24,393 nucleotides of DNA from positions 1 through 24,393 of the forward strand of contig BTRF01000003.1 of the NCBI GenBank assembly GCA_036986255.1, given 5' to 3'. Both the position numbers and the translations under genes were made by a program. This document shows positions 7,833 through 16,260 of the stretch, one piece after another. Positions within the stretch are counted from its first letter, which is position 1; the number at the start of each line of letters is the position of its first letter. This DNA comes from BTRF01 sp036986255 (GTDB taxonomy: Bacteria; Patescibacteriota; WWE3; 9FT-COMBO-53-11). The notes beneath the pieces were generated by a model. The model searched no databases, was not told the DNA's origin, and saw only the letters and a list, made by a program, of their open reading frames with translations.

Positions 7833-8960
7833 CTATTGTAGCAATCGAATAATCTCGTCAGCGACGCGAGAGGCGGCATTAAGGTCAACCAACCCTCCTG
7901 CCTTTGCTGCACTCTGTTTAAAACGGGGCAGATCTTCGACAACCGCAGTAATGGCTTGGAGGAGGGAGGCCGAGGAGAGGCGCTCCTGAGGCAAGATCAA
8001 AGCCGCCCCGCGCTGGGCGAGCATCTCTGCGTTTTTAAATTGCTCCTGATGCGAAGCCCAAGGAATTGGGATAAGGAGAGCGGGTTTGCCTAAAGCCGCC
8101 AGCTCATACACGGTATTAGCTCCCGAACGGCCAACCACCACGTCCGCGGAAGCAAAGACAGCCCCAATCTCATTCTCCCCAAAGTATTCCTGAACAACAT
8201 AATGGCTCTGCAACTCTTTGGGAAGCTGGCTTCGAAGGAAAGCCAGCTTCTGGTAATCCTGAAAAACCTCCGAGGATCCGGTCTGATGAATCAGGTTATA
8301 TCTTTCCAAAAACTTAGAGAGAGCTCCCCTGACAGCTTTGTTAATACTGTGAGCCCCTTGTTTGCCTCCGGTAACGTAGATAACCGGAAGCTCGTTGCGG
8401 AAGCAAAATCTGCCCGTTCTTTTCTCAAACACGGCCGATCGCAGGGGGTTCCCCGTCCAAACCGTCTTCCGGGGGGGAAAATAGGCCAGTGATCGTTTCC
8501 AAGAAACAAAGACCTTTTTAGCCAAGCGCGCAATGAACCGGTTCGCCCAACCGGAGACGACGGTCTGCTCATGAGTTACGGCGGGAATCCGCAGAACAAA
8601 AGCGGCCAAAACAACGGGAGCGGCCAGGTACCCTCCAAAGGAAATCACCAAGCGGGGGCGGATCTTCAAAAGAAGGTAAAAAGCCTGCAGAACGCCAACC
8701 GGGATCTTAACCAGCTCCGCCAATCCCGATCGGTACAGCTTCCCGGCCTGGAGGTGGTGGAACGGAACCCCCTGCTTTTCCATCGTCCTCACTTCAACCG
8801 AAAGCGTCCTCTCTCCCCGAAGGGAAGTCCGCCGGCCAATCCAATGAAACTCAAACTTCCCTTTTTTCTTTAGCTCTTCCATCACTGCAAGAGCAGGGGT
8901 ATGATGCCCTCCCGTAATTACAATCCGGATTGGTTCTTTTTTTCGCTTATCGTTTCCCAT
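7833..8960 (-). CDS. murG: UDP-GlcNAc:undecaprenyl-PP-MurNAc-pentapeptide GlcNAc transferase (MurG)
   Basis: GT-B glycosyltransferase (GT28) that turns lipid I into lipid II on the cytoplasmic face of the membrane. The protein has 375 residues, normal length. The N-terminal glycine loop reads VITGGHHTPALAV, two residues tighter than the usual GGTGGH..P. Also seen are FGGYLAAPVVLAA, the acceptor-side THEQTVVSGWANR, the central VTGGKQGAHSIN that opens the second Rossmann domain, and the UDP-GlcNAc-binding GRSGANTVYELAALGKPALLIP...SHQEQFKNA. It sits between ftsW (29-nt gap) and ftsQ. The start is ATG 8960 (MGNDKRKKEP), with only a weak AGAG upstream. Confidence 0.96.
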   Translation of the reverse strand: MGNDKRKKEPIRIVITGGHHTPALAVMEELKKKGKFEFHWIGRRTSLRGERTLSVEVRTMEKQGVPFHHLQAGKLYRSGLAELVKIPVGVLQAFYLLLKIRPRLVISFGGYLAAPVVLAAFVLRIPAVTHEQTVVSGWANRFIARLAKKVFVSWKRSLAYFPPRKTVWTGNPLRSAVFEKRTGRFCFRNELPVIYVTGGKQGAHSINKAVRGALSKFLERYNLIHQTGSSEVFQDYQKLAFLRSQLPKELQSHYVVQEYFGENEIGAVFASADVVVGRSGANTVYELAALGKPALLIPIPWASHQEQFKNAEMLAQRGAALILPQERLSSASLLQAITAVVEDLPRFKQSAAKAGGLVDLNAASRVADEIIRLLQ

Positions 8961-8989
8961 ATTTTCTCTAAAAATCCCCCCACCGTCCC

Positions 8990-10177
8990 CTAACGACGTC
9001 TTCTTCTTTTCATTCCTCCTCTTGATCGAGCCCCCCTCTTTGTCTGCCGGCTTACATTTAAGAGTACCCCAAAAGAGGCCAGTAAAACGACCAAGGAGGA
9101 CCCTCCGTAGGAGATTAAGGGAAGGGGAATTCCGGTCAGAGGGATCAGACCGGTCACTGCCCCAAGGTTAACCAAAACCTGCAAAGCCACCCACGCACCA
9201 ATACTGGCCGCCAAAACCCTGCCAAAGTCGTCCGGTGCATCACGGGCAACTGTAAAACTCCTAATAACTACCAGAGCAAACAAGATGATAACTGCCGATG
9301 CCCCCGCGAAACCAAATTCCTCCCCCACGATAGCAAAGATCGCATCGGTGGAAACATCGGGAATCCACCCAAACTTCTGCCGAGACTCCCCCACCCCCAA
9401 GCCAAAAATTCCCCCCGAACCAAGAGCAATGAGAATCTGACGAATTTGGTACCTTATCCCCAGAGGATCCGCGTTCGGATCCAAAAATGCTTTAATCCTG
9501 TCCAACCGACTGGGATCGGCGAGAACTAAAGCAGCTCCCCCGGCCAAGCCGATGGGAATCAAAAGGAGAGTCTGCCAAAGGGCTCCCCCGGCCAAGAAAA
9601 AGATACTAAACCCTAGGGCCCCCACAACTACAGCCGTCCCTAAATCCGGCTCAAGCAAAATCAGCCCCAAAACCAGACCCGTCGGGATAAGAAAGGACCA
9701 CAGGCGGGGCCTCTCCTCGCTGGATTTGCTCCCCCTTTGACGGGTAAACAGGGCGGCAAGGTATATCACCAAAGCCAGCTTGGAAAGCTCGGAGGGCTGA
9801 ATGCCGACTTTCCCTAAAAACGGGAAATTAAACGGGATTGAAAGCCAGCTTTTAGCCCCTCGAACTTCCCCGCTTAACGGGGTGGGAAGAAGGGCTAAGA
9901 CCAGAAGAACGATCGTCAAGGCAAAAAACGGGAAGGCCAGTTTCCTCAACCGATGGTAATCCAAGAAGTAAAAGAACCCCATCGCCGCCAGTCCGATAAC
10001 TACCCAGACTAGCTGAAGGAGAACTAAACTATACTGCCCGCCGGAAAGATCCGCGGAAACAGCCGCAGAGGAGTCGTAAACCATCAAGGCCCCAAAAGCT
10101 AAAAGGATCAGGAGAATTCCAATCAGGGCCACATCCGGCGCATGCCACGAAGAAAATTTGGTCTTCCGTCTGATCAT
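8990..10177 (-). CDS. ftsW: Septal peptidoglycan glycosyltransferase FtsW (SEDS family)
   Basis: Multi-pass membrane protein (about ten predicted helices) that polymerises lipid II with its partner transpeptidase, presumably the FtsI encoded at 19328. The protein has 395 residues. SEDS signatures are GIQPSELSKLALVIYLA, LILLEPDLGTAVVV, the extracellular loop DRIKAFLDPNADPLGIRYQ, FGWIPDVSTDAIFAIVGEEFGFAG and the terminal IPLPLISYGGSSL. It could be RodA by fold, but the position between mraY and murG, the loop sequences and the basic C-terminal tail (KRRRRR) favour FtsW. The start ATG 10177 is 1 nt after the mraY stop, so the two are probably translationally coupled. MurD, usually found here, is missing. 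Confidence 0.95.
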   Translation of the reverse strand: MIRRKTKFSSWHAPDVALIGILLILLAFGALMVYDSSAAVSADLSGGQYSLVLLQLVWVVIGLAAMGFFYFLDYHRLRKLAFPFFALTIVLLVLALLPTPLSGEVRGAKSWLSIPFNFPFLGKVGIQPSELSKLALVIYLAALFTRQRGSKSSEERPRLWSFLIPTGLVLGLILLEPDLGTAVVVGALGFSIFFLAGGALWQTLLLIPIGLAGGAALVLADPSRLDRIKAFLDPNADPLGIRYQIRQILIALGSGGIFGLGVGESRQKFGWIPDVSTDAIFAIVGEEFGFAGASAVIILFALVVIRSFTVARDAPDDFGRVLAASIGAWVALQVLVNLGAVTGLIPLTGIPLPLISYGGSSLVVLLASFGVLLNVSRQTKRGARSRGGMKRRRRR

Positions 10178-10178
10178 C

Positions 10179-11261
10179 TCAAAGCAAGGCCAAGAAAATT
10201 CCCAAGAAAGCGAGAAAAGCCGCCGCCAGCCAAAAACGCATCGTTACTTTCGTCTCCGCCCAACCCTTCATCTCAAAATGATGATGGATCGGGGCCATCA
10301 AAAAGATCCTTTCCTTCCCCAGCTTCACCGCACCGACCTGAAGAAGTACGGAAAGCCCCTCCACCACGAAAACCCCCCCGATGACCGGCAGAAGCACGGC
10401 CCGGTCAAGAAGAAGAGTCAAAGAGACAAACGCCGCCGCCCAAGCTAAAGCCCCCACGTTTCCCGCAAAGACCCGCGCCGGAAAAATATTGAAGTAGAGG
10501 AAAGGAAGCAGTCCTCCCACCAAAATTCCTGCCGCTACGGCCAAATCCACCTTCCCCATGGCAAGGGCGATCAGCATTAGCGCCGAGAAACCCACGGCCA
10601 AAAGGCCTCCTACCAGCCCGTCCAAACCGTCGGTGACGCTGATGCTGTTTACGAAGAAGAGAAAAAGAAGAACAATTAAAACCGGGTAAAAAGCTCCTCC
10701 CCAATTAATCGTCCCTAGGAAAGGAATCCAAAAACCCGACCCCGATGTAGCTGTAATCCAAAGAGCCATGAGCGCCGCCACCACCGTTTGGAAAAGAATT
10801 TTCTGATATGTGAGAATTCCCCCAGCCTGCTGGGAACCTAGCGCTCGAAAAACCTCCCTAAAAGCATTCCACGGAAAAAGAGCAATTTTATACAGGTTCC
10901 ACGAAAGATCTGAGAAGGTGACAACCGGCACGATTGCGCTTCGAACGGTTCTGCGAAGCTTGGAGCGGTGATAAATCTTAAAGAAGTCCTCAAGAACCCC
11001 CAGCAAACCCAAGCCCCCGACTACCAAAAGGAGGATCACCACTTCAGGGCTGCGATTAAAGAAAATATTTAGAAGAATAAAAAGGAGAATAGGCAGGAGC
11101 CCGGCGGCAGTCGGTGTTCCCCGTTTGCCAAAGTGGGTTCGGGGGACATCGGGATTAACCGTTTCCTGAATGCGAAAGCGATAAAGAAAATTGATAAAAA
11201 CAGGATAAAGAGAAAACGTCAAGAGAGAAGAGATAATTAGGAAAAATAGTGTGCGAACCAT
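10179..11261 (-). CDS. mraY: Phospho-MurNAc-pentapeptide translocase MraY, with altered catalytic residues
   Basis: Ten-helix membrane enzyme that attaches phospho-MurNAc-pentapeptide to undecaprenyl phosphate, forming lipid I. The protein has 360 residues, the family length. Conserved features are GTPTAAG (48-54), NSISVTDGLDGL (205-216) and the PIHHHFEMKGW loop with the triple His (326-328). Two positions differ: the DDxxK motif reads EDFFK (E91, D92, K95), and the usual GDxGSL reads AGNVGAL, putting Asn268 where the third catalytic aspartate is expected. The codons GAG and AAC are plain in the sequence. Whether this enzyme is active or specialised cannot be told. It lies between murF (13-nt gap) and ftsW (1-nt gap), and no second mraY is in the window. 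Confidence 0.93.
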   Translation of the reverse strand: MVRTLFFLIISSLLTFSLYPVFINFLYRFRIQETVNPDVPRTHFGKRGTPTAAGLLPILLFILLNIFFNRSPEVVILLLVVGGLGLLGVLEDFFKIYHRSKLRRTVRSAIVPVVTFSDLSWNLYKIALFPWNAFREVFRALGSQQAGGILTYQKILFQTVVAALMALWITATSGSGFWIPFLGTINWGGAFYPVLIVLLFLFFVNSISVTDGLDGLVGGLLAVGFSALMLIALAMGKVDLAVAAGILVGGLLPFLYFNIFPARVFAGNVGALAWAAAFVSLTLLLDRAVLLPVIGGVFVVEGLSVLLQVGAVKLGKERIFLMAPIHHHFEMKGWAETKVTMRFWLAAAFLAFLGIFLALL

Positions 11262-11274
11262 TCGTTAGAGCATT

Positions 11275-12501
11275 TTAACAGACCCACCCCGCATCCTGCC
11301 TGACCAAAAGTTCCGGTGCTCTGGTTTTATCTTTAAGGAAATCCTGAACCACTCTTTCCATGCGCATTCCCTGTGAACCCTTTACCAAAACAGCATCCCC
11401 CTCTTCCAACTTAATCTGATCAACTGAACTTACGTTTCCTTCGGTCCCGCATTTACGGCGGAAGCGGTTTAAAGCATGGGCCATCCGCCCACCCCTAAGC
11501 ACTACCACATCGGCAACCTTAAAAGCATGGGCCACAGCGTCAAAATGAGCCTGGTCTTCCAGTCCGCCAAGCTCCAGCATATCACCTAAAATGGCGATTC
11601 TTCTCCGAGCCGGAATCTCCGCCAACACCTTCAGCGCCATCTTCATTGATCGAGGACCGGCATTGTAGGTATCATCGATAATCTTCGCCCCATTCTTACC
11701 GGAAAGAAGGTTTAATCTTCCCTTCTGCGGCCTCAACCGCGCTAAGGCTTGAAAGCTGTCTTCTTCGGAAACCCCCCAAATCCGCCCCACGGCATAAGCG
11801 GCTAAAGCTGCATACCTGTTGTACTTTCCCAAAAGCTTAAGTCTAAGACCCTTAAGATGGGAAGGGTTAACACTCGCTTCCGGCGAGAACCCGTACCAGA
11901 TCTTCCGGCCGGCGAACCCTTTAGCAATCTCCCTAACACTCCTATCATCAAGATTCAGAACGGCCGTCCCATCCGGAGGGAGAGTTTCCAAAAGCTCGGA
12001 TTTTGCTTGCTTTATTCTTTCCAAACTCCCGAGTTTTTCAAGATGCATTTCGCCAACAGAAGTCAAAACTCCGATTTGAGGAGAGATCACCAAACACGAC
12101 TTCTTGATTTCCTCCAGCCTGTCCATTCCAACCTCAGCGACAAAAAATTGGTGATGTCGCTTAAGACCGTTTATAACCTCCAGCGCCACACCGAGCGGGG
12201 TATTTAGGTTTCCTTTAGTTCTTGATCCCTTCATTTTTGAATGTAGAACCTTATAGATGGCCTCCTTAGTAGTTGTCTTCCCGTAACTTCCCGTCACGGC
12301 AATAATTTTAGGATTAATGCTTCTGATTTTCTTCCTGGCCAAAGCATAAAGCTCCTCCACCTCCAACACCCCCGCCGCTCCCCTCCTTAGGGCTTCGTTT
12401 ATAAGGAGGTGGCCGTCATGCCTTTCCCCTTTGACAGCGACAAACCACTCCCCCTTTTTAAGGGTTCGGCTATCTTGATTAACCCTCATAGAACCCCACA
12501 T
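11275..12501 (-). CDS. murF: UDP-MurNAc-tripeptide--D-Ala-D-Ala ligase (MurF)
   Basis: ATP-dependent ligase that adds D-Ala-D-Ala to the UDP-MurNAc-tripeptide. The protein has 408 residues, about 40 fewer than typical, because the N-terminal domain starts almost directly at the uridine-binding DSRTLKKGEWFVAVKG. The Walker A is GSYGKTT (71-77). Then come GNLNTPLGVALEVI, VAEVGMDRLEEI, the carbamylated-lysine-type segment IKQAKSELLETL, and the C-terminal IIDDTYNAGPRSM plus AILGDMLELG, which are MurF hallmarks. ATG 12501 is chosen because GGAGG (12511-12515) sits 9 nt upstream, one of the few clear ribosome-binding sites here. It therefore overlaps murB by 23 nt. A later in-frame ATG at 12489 is possible. 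Confidence 0.95.
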   Translation of the reverse strand: MWGSMRVNQDSRTLKKGEWFVAVKGERHDGHLLINEALRRGAAGVLEVEELYALARKKIRSINPKIIAVTGSYGKTTTKEAIYKVLHSKMKGSRTKGNLNTPLGVALEVINGLKRHHQFFVAEVGMDRLEEIKKSCLVISPQIGVLTSVGEMHLEKLGSLERIKQAKSELLETLPPDGTAVLNLDDRSVREIAKGFAGRKIWYGFSPEASVNPSHLKGLRLKLLGKYNRYAALAAYAVGRIWGVSEEDSFQALARLRPQKGRLNLLSGKNGAKIIDDTYNAGPRSMKMALKVLAEIPARRRIAILGDMLELGGLEDQAHFDAVAHAFKVADVVVLRGGRMAHALNRFRRKCGTEGNVSSVDQIKLEEGDAVLVKGSQGMRMERVVQDFLKDKTRAPELLVRQDAGWVC

Positions 12502-13528
12502 AGATAATCTCCTCCCTCAACTTCAATCCCAGCTCGCTTTGCGCCTTCTCCTTGCACAATTCAACAAGACTCTTTACATCAGACGCCTTGGCCCGGCCGG
12601 CGTTGACGATAAAGGCGGCATGATAGTTCGAAACCCGGGCATCCCCGCATCCCACCCCCTTAAACTGTAAGACCTGATCCAAGATCCAGCCCACCGAGTT
12701 AGTCGGAAAACCCAATCTTCTTTGCTCAGCTTTATCCAAATTCTGAAAAATACAGCCGGCGGAGCGCTTGGGCTGGCGAATCTTTCTTTCCTTCCAAGTG
12801 TCAAACACCACCCGCGCCCGATCCCCATCCCCTCGCCGAAGCTGCAAAACCACCGCCAGGACAATCCCTCCGTTGTCTTTGAGAGAGCTGTAATCATAGT
12901 CAAATTGGAAAAACTCCTGGGTGACCCGGGCTATTTCCCCTTCCTCGGTCAAAACCTCAGCTCCGGCGACATACTCACCCAAAAACTTCGTACCCCCGTG
13001 GGAGTTGCCGTAAACCGCCCCGCCCACTGTTCCCGGAATGCCGGCAAAGTATTCAAGACCAACAATATCTCGATCAAATAAGGCAAGGGCGAGCCTCTCC
13101 AACTCCCACCCCGACCCCGCCTTTACAAAAACAGACCTTCCCCTGCCGTCATATTCACTGGAAAGATCTTCAAAGACATAAAACTCCTTTTCATCCATCC
13201 ATTCCAGCCGGGGCTCAATTTTCAAGCCCCCCGTCTCCGGTCCCTCATCCCCAATCTCCAATTCAGACCCTTTAATGTGATTCTTAATGATCAATCCCCG
13301 AAAACCCTCATCCGAAACCAAAATGTTCGACCCCCTGCCCAAGATAAAATACGGAATCTCCAATCCCTGCGCCCACCGAACTGCCTTAACCAGCTCTCGA
13401 GAGGTTTGAACTTCGCAGAAGAAATCTGCGGGTCCTCCAATCTTAAAGGTCGTGTATGGGGCCAAAAAGACCCCGCGTCTAACCCCCAGCCCCAACGAAT
13501 TCTCGAGAGTGAGACAGCCTTTCTTCAT
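12479..13528 (-). CDS. murB: UDP-N-acetylenolpyruvoylglucosamine reductase (MurB)
   Basis: FAD-dependent enzyme that reduces UDP-GlcNAc-enolpyruvate to UDP-MurNAc with NADPH. The protein has 349 residues from ATG 13528. FAD-binding features are APYTTFKIGGPADFF near the start, LGRGSNILVSDEGFRGLII, and GLEYFAGIPGTVGGAVYGNSH. The proton-donor position in SAGCIFQN is Cys rather than Ser, a known alternative. The C-terminal segment has VSNYHAAFIVNAG. About 35 charged residues (roughly 88-122) form an insert between the first FAD-domain strands. A GTG at 13531 would add one residue. The start overlaps the fusion gene's stop (TGATG) and the end overlaps murF, so all three are likely co-translated. 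Confidence 0.95.
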   Translation of the reverse strand: MKKGCLTLENSLGLGVRRGVFLAPYTTFKIGGPADFFCEVQTSRELVKAVRWAQGLEIPYFILGRGSNILVSDEGFRGLIIKNHIKGSELEIGDEGPETGGLKIEPRLEWMDEKEFYVFEDLSSEYDGRGRSVFVKAGSGWELERLALALFDRDIVGLEYFAGIPGTVGGAVYGNSHGGTKFLGEYVAGAEVLTEEGEIARVTQEFFQFDYDYSSLKDNGGIVLAVVLQLRRGDGDRARVVFDTWKERKIRQPKRSAGCIFQNLDKAEQRRLGFPTNSVGWILDQVLQFKGVGCGDARVSNYHAAFIVNAGRAKASDVKSLVELCKEKAQSELGLKLREEIIYVGFYEG

Positions 13529-16104
13529 CACTTCAAAATCTTGGCAAACTCCTCCTTCACTACCCGGCGGTCACTCCAAGGATGTTCCCCACCCCCAACG
13601 GCCATTGTCTCCTCATGCCCCTTACCCAAAACGAGGACAAAGTCGCCCATCCGCGCCTGCTCCAAAGCACTGCGGATTGCCATTCTCCTACTTTGAACCC
13701 GAATGAAATTCTTTCCCTCCACCGCCCCTTCGGCAAAACAGCCCCGAGCAACCTCATCGATAATCTTCTCGGGATCTTCACTCCGGGGGTCTTCGGAGGT
13801 GAGGACGGCAAAGTCCGCCGTCCGGGCCGCAATCCTGCCCATCTCCGGCCGCTTGTTGCGATCCCTCTCCCCCGCCGATCCGAAAACCACCAACAGGCGC
13901 GCTCCGGCCGGTTTAACCCGCGCGGCGTAATTCAAAACCTCGGCCAAAGCGTTAGGAGTATGGGCAAAATCAATTACAACGCTGAAATCGGTGATCTCCT
14001 CCACCCTCTCAAAACGCCCTACCAAAACTTTGGGGTCAAACTGCTCCAAAGCGGTCTTCACCACCGCAAGCGGGACTTCGGCCGAGCCCACCGCCGCCGC
14101 AACTGCCGCCAGGGCATTTTGAATGTTGTAGTCACCGGGAAGGGGAAGAGAAACATCAACGGCTTCCTTCCCTGACCTCAACCGGAAGCGGCTAGTCTGA
14201 TCACCAAGATCAATATTCTCCGCGAGAAAATCGGCCACCTCCTTCGGACCCTTGATGCTGTAGCGAACTTGCCGTCCCGAAGAAACACCGGCAAAGATCG
14301 GGCAGGACGGGTCATCAGCGTTGAGGACGGCCAAATCGACTCCTTTAAAGAGCCGCGCCTTGGTCTCAATGTAGCGCTCGAAAGTCTCGTGATAATCCAA
14401 ATGCTCTGGAGTAACATTAGTCAAGACCGCCCCTTTAAACTGGACTCCGGCGATTCGCTCCTGGGCAATCCCATGCGAAGTAACTTCTACAACCGCCACC
14501 TCCTTGCCCCTCTGAACCGCCCGAGCCAAAAACTTCTGCAAAACCGGAGCCGGTGGGGTAGTAGTATGGACCCCCGGAGCATTAAGAGTGGAAAGAACTT
14601 CGGCAGGAATTCCAGCTTGATTAAGAATGGCTCCCAAAAGATGGGCGGTCGTGGTCTTCCCATCGGTTCCGGTGACCCCGATAACTTTCAACTTTTGAGA
14701 GGGATGTCCGTACCTGGCGGCGGAGAGTTTTCCCAGGGCCTCTCGGGAGTTTTCCACCCTCTTGTAGCGTGAAATCTGAAGGTCCTGCTCCCCAACTACC
14801 CAAGAAGCCCCTTTCTCCAAGGCCTCCTTCACGAAATCATGCCCATCGTACCGGCTTCCGGAGATGGCTACAAAGATGTCGTCTTTCTTGACTGCCCGGC
14901 TGTCATCCGTCACTCCGGACGCTTCCGCGGCCAGCTTCTCCAACCCCCCTACCCCCTGCGGCTTCGAAAGATGACTCTCCAAACGATTAAAAGCTTCATC
15001 AATCTCCCCCTCCTTGGCCGCAAAGGACAATCTCAAGTAGCCCTTCCCTTGCGGGCCGAATGTCGACCCGGGAACGACCGCCACCTCCGCTTTCTCCAAA
15101 AGCTCGCGGGAAAAAGCAATATCGTCCTGCCCGCCCCTAAGCTTGACAAAAAAGTAGTAGGCCCCTTCCGGGTAAGCGAAATCAAACCAGTTCCGAAGCT
15201 TCTTTAGCCGCCGGTACATCCTCTTCCTTCGCGCCGCAAGAACCTCCGCAAACTGCCGGGGAAGTTCCGGCGCTTCCTTTAGAGCCGAGAGGGCCGCATA
15301 CTGAGCCGGGAGGGAAGCAGAAGCCGTAACTGTCATTTCATGAACCTTGAGGATCTCCTGCGCTACGGGGGCCTCAGCTAAAAGATAACCAATCCTCCAG
15401 CCGGAAAGAGAAAAGGCCTTGGAAAAGCTCATCAAACGGATGATGTGATCCCTATCACCCTTAAACTCCCCCAGACTGGTATAGGGACAATTATAGGTAA
15501 AAAACCGATAAACCTCGTCTACCAAAACCCAGATATTTTTCTCGCTAGTAATCTTGAGAATCCGAGCCAACTCCTCCTTGGTGTAAACCGTTCCGGTGGG
15601 ATTATTAGGGTGACAGAGGAGAATTCCCCGAGTCTTTGGGCTGATTGCGGCCCGGAGATCTCGAATCTTCAACCGCCAATTTTCCCCTCGAAGAGGAACG
15701 TAAACCGGCTTAATGCCCAAAACTTTCGGAAGGTTCAAAAAAGGAAAGTACGAAGGAGTTGGGACAATTAACTCGTCGCCGGGGGATAGAAGTGTTAGAA
15801 GAGCTACGCTTAATCCCTGAAGGGCGCCGGCCGTCACCAAAACCTCTTTTTCGGGATCATAAAAGGCCTTTTCCTTCAAAAGATGGTACTCGGAAACTCT
15901 CTTCCGAAGCTCCGGCAAACCCTGCGGGGGACCGTAAAAATCGGCCCAGCCGCGCTCAATCGCAACTGCAGCATCCCTACGGATCCTAAGCGAAGACAGA
16001 AACTTAGGAATACCCTGAGCAAGCGAAACCGCTCCCCGAGACTCCGCCTCCGCTTGAATGGCCTTAATCGGCGAAAACTGAATTCCTTCGGTCTTAAATT
16101 TCAT
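13528..16104 (-). CDS. murE: Fusion: class I PLP aminotransferase + MurE ligase
   Basis: One uninterrupted frame holds two enzymes; residue numbers here count from ATG 16110. Residues 1-380 are a fold-type I aminotransferase with SLAQGIP, HPNNPTGT (167-174), the PLP aspartate D198 in VDEVY, the Schiff-base lysine K231 in SFSKAFSLSGWRIGY, and the substrate-carboxylate arginine R360. Residues about 388-860 are a complete MurE with DDSRAVKKDDIFVAISG, Walker A GTDGKTT (481-487), HTTTPP, TNVTPEHLDYH, the lysine K584 in ETKARLF, and EDPR (773-776). The last matches the DNPR specificity motif, with Arg retained, which favours diaminopimelate over lysine. The linker is about 8 residues with no internal Met. 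GGAGG (16114-16118) is 9 nt before ATG 16104 but only 3 nt before 16110, so I use 16104. The aminotransferase substrate is unknown. Its N-terminus does not look like canonical DapL. Confidence 0.95.
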   Translation of the reverse strand: MKFKTEGIQFSPIKAIQAEAESRGAVSLAQGIPKFLSSLRIRRDAAVAIERGWADFYGPPQGLPELRKRVSEYHLLKEKAFYDPEKEVLVTAGALQGLSVALLTLLSPGDELIVPTPSYFPFLNLPKVLGIKPVYVPLRGENWRLKIRDLRAAISPKTRGILLCHPNNPTGTVYTKEELARILKITSEKNIWVLVDEVYRFFTYNCPYTSLGEFKGDRDHIIRLMSFSKAFSLSGWRIGYLLAEAPVAQEILKVHEMTVTASASLPAQYAALSALKEAPELPRQFAEVLAARRKRMYRRLKKLRNWFDFAYPEGAYYFFVKLRGGQDDIAFSRELLEKAEVAVVPGSTFGPQGKGYLRLSFAAKEGEIDEAFNRLESHLSKPQGVGGLEKLAAEASGVTDDSRAVKKDDIFVAISGSRYDGHDFVKEALEKGASWVVGEQDLQISRYKRVENSREALGKLSAARYGHPSQKLKVIGVTGTDGKTTTAHLLGAILNQAGIPAEVLSTLNAPGVHTTTPPAPVLQKFLARAVQRGKEVAVVEVTSHGIAQERIAGVQFKGAVLTNVTPEHLDYHETFERYIETKARLFKGVDLAVLNADDPSCPIFAGVSSGRQVRYSIKGPKEVADFLAENIDLGDQTSRFRLRSGKEAVDVSLPLPGDYNIQNALAAVAAAVGSAEVPLAVVKTALEQFDPKVLVGRFERVEEITDFSVVIDFAHTPNALAEVLNYAARVKPAGARLLVVFGSAGERDRNKRPEMGRIAARTADFAVLTSEDPRSEDPEKIIDEVARGCFAEGAVEGKNFIRVQSRRMAIRSALEQARMGDFVLVLGKGHEETMAVGGGEHPWSDRRVVKEEFAKILK

Positions 16105-16190
16105 TCTCATTAACCTCCGTTAATAAACCCTTCAACTAAGGAAACGGGGCCGGTCTGCTACTGTCACCAACTTGGATACTTTAGTAAGTG

Positions 16191-16205
16191 AGACCTCGGA
16201 GGTCT
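16191..16205. promoter_or_regulatory. Candidate operator palindrome between divergent operons
   Basis: AGACCTC-G-GAGGTCT is a perfect 7-bp inverted repeat around one central base. It lies in the 140-150-bp gap between the aminotransferase-MurE fusion (minus) and the MurF-like gene (plus). The length and symmetry suit a dimeric regulator. It has no T tract, so a terminator is unlikely. No regulator is identified. Confidence 0.45.
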
Positions 16206-16223
16206 ATGAATTTCTAAGCCCTA

Positions 16224-16253
16224 ATGACTATCTATTTCCCTCTCTCGTATAAT
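16224..16253 (+). promoter_or_regulatory. Promoter of the MurF-like/sigma operon, probably leaderless
   Basis: A perfect -10 TATAAT (16248-16253) has a -35 ATGACT (16224-16229, 4 of 6) with an 18-bp spacer. The -10 overlaps the most upstream ATG (16252), so that ATG is unlikely to be translated. Exactly 7 nt after the -10 is ATG 16261, the expected transcription start. Confidence 0.7.
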
Positions 16254-16260
16254 GAAGTTG

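Noticed and set aside
13528..14940. murE as a separate gene from the aminotransferase
   Set aside because: No stop codon separates the halves and no ATG or GTG start lies near the junction; a TTG re-initiation is possible but secondary.
16252..16254. ATG 16252 as start of the MurF-like gene
   Set aside because: It overlaps the -10 TATAAT, so it would not be in the transcript from that promoter.
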